Origin: RUG191 sp045642225
GTDB lineage: Bacteria; Bacillota; Clostridia; Lachnospirales; Lachnospiraceae
Assembly (NCBI GenBank): GCA_045642225.1
Contig: JAZUIN010000109.1
Span: forward strand, 1-15,261
Length of the DNA stretch: 15,261 nt
Direction of reading: 5' to 3'
The notes under the pieces were generated by a model that had not been told where the DNA came from, searched no databases, and worked only from the letters and a program-made list of their open reading frames with translations. The translations under genes and the position numbers were made by a program. Below are positions 12,841 through 15,261 of this stretch, in pieces. Position 1 is the stretch's first letter, and each line of letters starts with the position of its first letter.

Positions 12841-15129
12841 ATGTCTTCAGGAATAAGAATGTCGGGAATGATATCTGGAATGGATACTGAGGCGTTGGTA
12901 AATGCTTTGGTGAAGGATAAAGTTGAACGTAAAAATAAATATGTTAAAGCAAAAACTAAATTAGAGTGGAAGCAAGATGCGTATAAAGCAATTAATACTA
13001 AGGTATATAGCTTATACAATAAGGTAAGTAATTTGCGTTTTACATCTGCATATTCTCTAAAGAAGACAACTGTATCTAACCCTAATAAGGTTAAGGTTAC
13101 AGCTAGTGGTACTGCGTCAAATGGAACACAAACTCTTAAGGTTAGTAATTTGGCGAAAGCTGGATATTTAACAGGTGCTAAGCTTAAAGGTGCAACAGAT
13201 TCTACAACTCTTGGAGAATTAGGTTTTAAGGATTCAGAAGGAAACGAGATTTCGGGCGATGCTACATTTACAGTAACAGCAGCAGGTAAGAGTACAGATA
13301 TTACTGTTAATAAGGATACTAAGATTTCAGAGGTTGTTGATAAGCTTAAGAATGCAGGTGTTAATGCTTCTTTCGACTCAACAAATAATAGATTCTTTGT
13401 AAGTGCAAAAGAAACTGGTAAGGAAAACGACTTTTCATTAACAGGTACAGATAAGGGATTATACGCTCTTAAAGCACTTGGTCTTAATGCTGGAGGCTCA
13501 ACAGCAGAGCTTGATGCTTATAAGACTGTTGCTGGTTATGCATTAGATGCAGACGGTAATTCTATCTATAAAGAGAATGAAGATGGATCGTATACTTTGA
13601 CAGGAGCTTTAGATGCAGATAAGACAAAAGCGGGTATTGAGAAATTACTTGCTGATGCAGAAGCTGCTAAAGGTGAAATAGAAGCAGCGAAAAGTGAGAA
13701 GTCAGAGCTACAAGGTCAAATTGATTATACTAAGAGATGGAATGCTGTAGAAGAGTTTAAAGCATCTGATAAAGGAACAGACGAAGATAAAGCAAGATTA
13801 TTATATCTTTTACAAGAATATGATGAGAATAGTAAGTATCAGACAGTAGATGGAAATGGTGTCGTTATTCCACATGATGAGGGTTATCATCCTGGATCAA
13901 TGGAACGAGATATAAAGACATTAGCTAGACGAGTAGGAATTCTTGGAGAAGACGAAGACGATTCAGATGCACTTAAGAATTTGAAAGAAAATGTCAAAGG
14001 GCTTGGTAAGGTGTTCGAAGACTTTGATGGAAGTCAAGAACTTAAAGATATTTATGTAAGCGTTGATTCTGCAAAATATCTTGAGGATGAAGCTAAGGTT
14101 GAAGAAGCAGGCAGTAAGATTAAAGACTTAAATGCTCAAATTGAAGCCAAGAATGCAATGTTGAGTGATAAGTCATATCTTTACTGGAAAGACCAAGATA
14201 TAGATGCAATCATGAATAAGATTGATATTGCGGTAAATACGTTGAAGGATCCAGCAGAACTTGAGAAGTATACTAGTGAAGGTGCAACGAAAGTTAACGG
14301 AGAGGATTCTAAAATATACTTAAATGATGCTGAATTTACATCATCAAGCAATATTTATAGTATTAACGGTTTAACAATTCAAGCAACAGGAGTTACAGGC
14401 CCAGACGAAGAGATTACTATTAGTACAGATACTGATGTTCAAGGTATATATGACAAGGTTAAAGACTTCTTATCAGAATATAACTCGGTAATGAAGGAGT
14501 TAGCATCCTTATATAACGCTGATTCCGCTAAGGGTTATGAGCCTCTTACAGATGATGAGAAGAAAGAAATGTCTGATTCTGAAGTTGAGAAATGGGAAGA
14601 GAAGGTTAAAGGTGCACTTCTTAGAAAAGATACAACTATAGGAAGTATAATGGATACGATGTCTGGCGCTATGATGAAGTCATATACTATTAATGGTAAA
14701 TCATATTCATTATCAAGCTTTGGAATTACTACGCAAGGAATCTTAAATGCATCAAAGAACGAAGCTGGTTTGTATCATATAGCAGGGGATGCAGATGATC
14801 CGGTTTCAGCAGGTAGATCTGATAAATTAATGACTGCTATTCAGAATAATCCAGATGATGTTATGGACTTTCTGAAAGAGTTGACATCAGGATTATATAA
14901 GAATCTTGATACTAAGATGAAGTCTACTTCTATGAAGAGTGCATATAATATCTATAATGATAAACAAATAACGAAAGATATTGCTAGTTATACAAAGTTA
15001 GTTAAGGAATGGGAAACTAAGGTTTCTGATTTAGAAGATAGATATTACAAGCAGTTCTCAAGAATGGAGAAGCAATTAGCAAAGATGCAAAGTGCAACAT
15101 CTTCATTAGGATTTAATAATAACAACTAA
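12841..15129 (+). CDS. fliD: FliD, flagellar filament cap protein, with large central insertion
   Basis: A 762-residue secreted protein that forms the cap at the filament tip and guides flagellin folding. The N-terminus SGIRMSGMISGMDTEALVNA (3-22) and the FliD_N domain (about 10-110) are typical, as is the FliD_C domain from about 483 (INGEDSKIYLND-like text, then SINGLTIQATGVT) to about 745, ending in a coiled helix (YYKQFSRMEKQLAKMQSATS). Between them, about residues 222-480 form a long acidic, Lys/Glu-rich, mainly helical region with heptad-like stretches (about 266-300 and 420-450). Many FliD proteins are 450-550 residues, so this insertion explains the length. AAGGAGA (12828-12834) is 6 bases before ATG. 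It is exported via the flagellar type III apparatus, probably with a FliT-like chaperone not seen here. Confidence 0.92.
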   Translation: MSSGIRMSGMISGMDTEALVNALVKDKVERKNKYVKAKTKLEWKQDAYKAINTKVYSLYNKVSNLRFTSAYSLKKTTVSNPNKVKVTASGTASNGTQTLKVSNLAKAGYLTGAKLKGATDSTTLGELGFKDSEGNEISGDATFTVTAAGKSTDITVNKDTKISEVVDKLKNAGVNASFDSTNNRFFVSAKETGKENDFSLTGTDKGLYALKALGLNAGGSTAELDAYKTVAGYALDADGNSIYKENEDGSYTLTGALDADKTKAGIEKLLADAEAAKGEIEAAKSEKSELQGQIDYTKRWNAVEEFKASDKGTDEDKARLLYLLQEYDENSKYQTVDGNGVVIPHDEGYHPGSMERDIKTLARRVGILGEDEDDSDALKNLKENVKGLGKVFEDFDGSQELKDIYVSVDSAKYLEDEAKVEEAGSKIKDLNAQIEAKNAMLSDKSYLYWKDQDIDAIMNKIDIAVNTLKDPAELEKYTSEGATKVNGEDSKIYLNDAEFTSSSNIYSINGLTIQATGVTGPDEEITISTDTDVQGIYDKVKDFLSEYNSVMKELASLYNADSAKGYEPLTDDEKKEMSDSEVEKWEEKVKGALLRKDTTIGSIMDTMSGAMMKSYTINGKSYSLSSFGITTQGILNASKNEAGLYHIAGDADDPVSAGRSDKLMTAIQNNPDDVMDFLKELTSGLYKNLDTKMKSTSMKSAYNIYNDKQITKDIASYTKLVKEWETKVSDLEDRYYKQFSRMEKQLAKMQSATSSLGFNNNN

Positions 15130-15152
15130 TTGTAGTATATAGGAGAAAAAAC

Positions 15153-15261
15153 ATGACACGACAAATGAATGGATACAACGCTTATGCAACTAATAAAATT
15201 ACGATGGCATCTCCTGCGGAATTGACATTAATGCTATACGAAGGTGCAATCAAGTTTTGTA
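15153..15261 (+). CDS. fliS: FliS, flagellin export chaperone, N-terminal fragment
   Basis: The first 36 codons of FliS, cut by the end of the window. The visible text MTRQMNGYNAYATNKITMAS, followed by PAELTLMLYEGAIKFC, is the conserved N-terminus of FliS, which binds the flagellin C-terminus to stop it polymerising in the cytoplasm. The ribosome binding site AGGAG (15141-15145) is 7 bases before ATG. It follows fliD by 23 bases in the same sigma-D unit, the usual order. Confidence 0.92.
   Translation, partial: MTRQMNGYNAYATNKITMASPAELTLMLYEGAIKFC

Overview
The window reads as a stretch of chromosome from a motile, low-GC Gram-positive anaerobe, most likely a Lachnospiraceae-type Clostridium relative (Roseburia / Lachnospira / Butyrivibrio neighbourhood). 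This is inferred from the AT-rich coding sequence, the strong AGGAG-type ribosome binding sites, the FliW/CsrA pair, the sigma-D type flagellar promoters, the large FlgL and FliD proteins and the two tandem FlgK genes. All genes are on the + strand and no RNA genes, mobile elements or CRISPR arrays are visible.

Positions 1-5293 are non-flagellar. They hold the tail of an AEC-type (auxin efflux carrier family) transporter, which is visibly richer in GC than what follows. Next comes a sigma-A promoter with a long imperfect palindrome against its -35 box, then a full-length PurF-like protein. That protein keeps the phosphoribosyltransferase core and the likely Fe-S cysteines but has lost the catalytic cysteine and other glutaminase motifs. 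A three-gene MacA/MacB-like (YknXYZ-like) efflux operon follows: membrane-fusion protein, ABC ATPase, FtsX/MacB permease. A potential RNA pseudoknot lies between the PurF-like gene and the efflux operon.

Positions 5294-12322 are a late flagellar operon driven by a sigma-D (sigma-28) promoter: flgM (anti-sigma factor), flgN (chaperone), two different flgK genes (hook-filament junction), flgL (second junction protein), fliW and csrA (post-transcriptional switch). It ends in a clear intrinsic terminator. A perfect sigma-D type -10 sequence just before the second flgK suggests an internal promoter.

Positions 12341-15261 are a second sigma-D transcription unit: flaG, fliD (filament cap, with a large mid-protein insertion) and the start of fliS (flagellin chaperone), which runs off the window.

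The flagellar genes work together. FlgM holds sigma-D until the hook is complete. FlgN escorts FlgK and FlgL, which form the junction. FliD caps the growing filament and FliS escorts flagellin. FliW and CsrA would couple flagellin level to translation. Both sigma-D transcripts start with short leaders containing an AUGGAGG-type Shine-Dalgarno sequence, so CsrA could in principle also bind these leaders. The most notable items are the PurF-like protein with a lost glutaminase site, the palindrome and RNA-structure candidates around it, and the duplicated, diverged FlgK.
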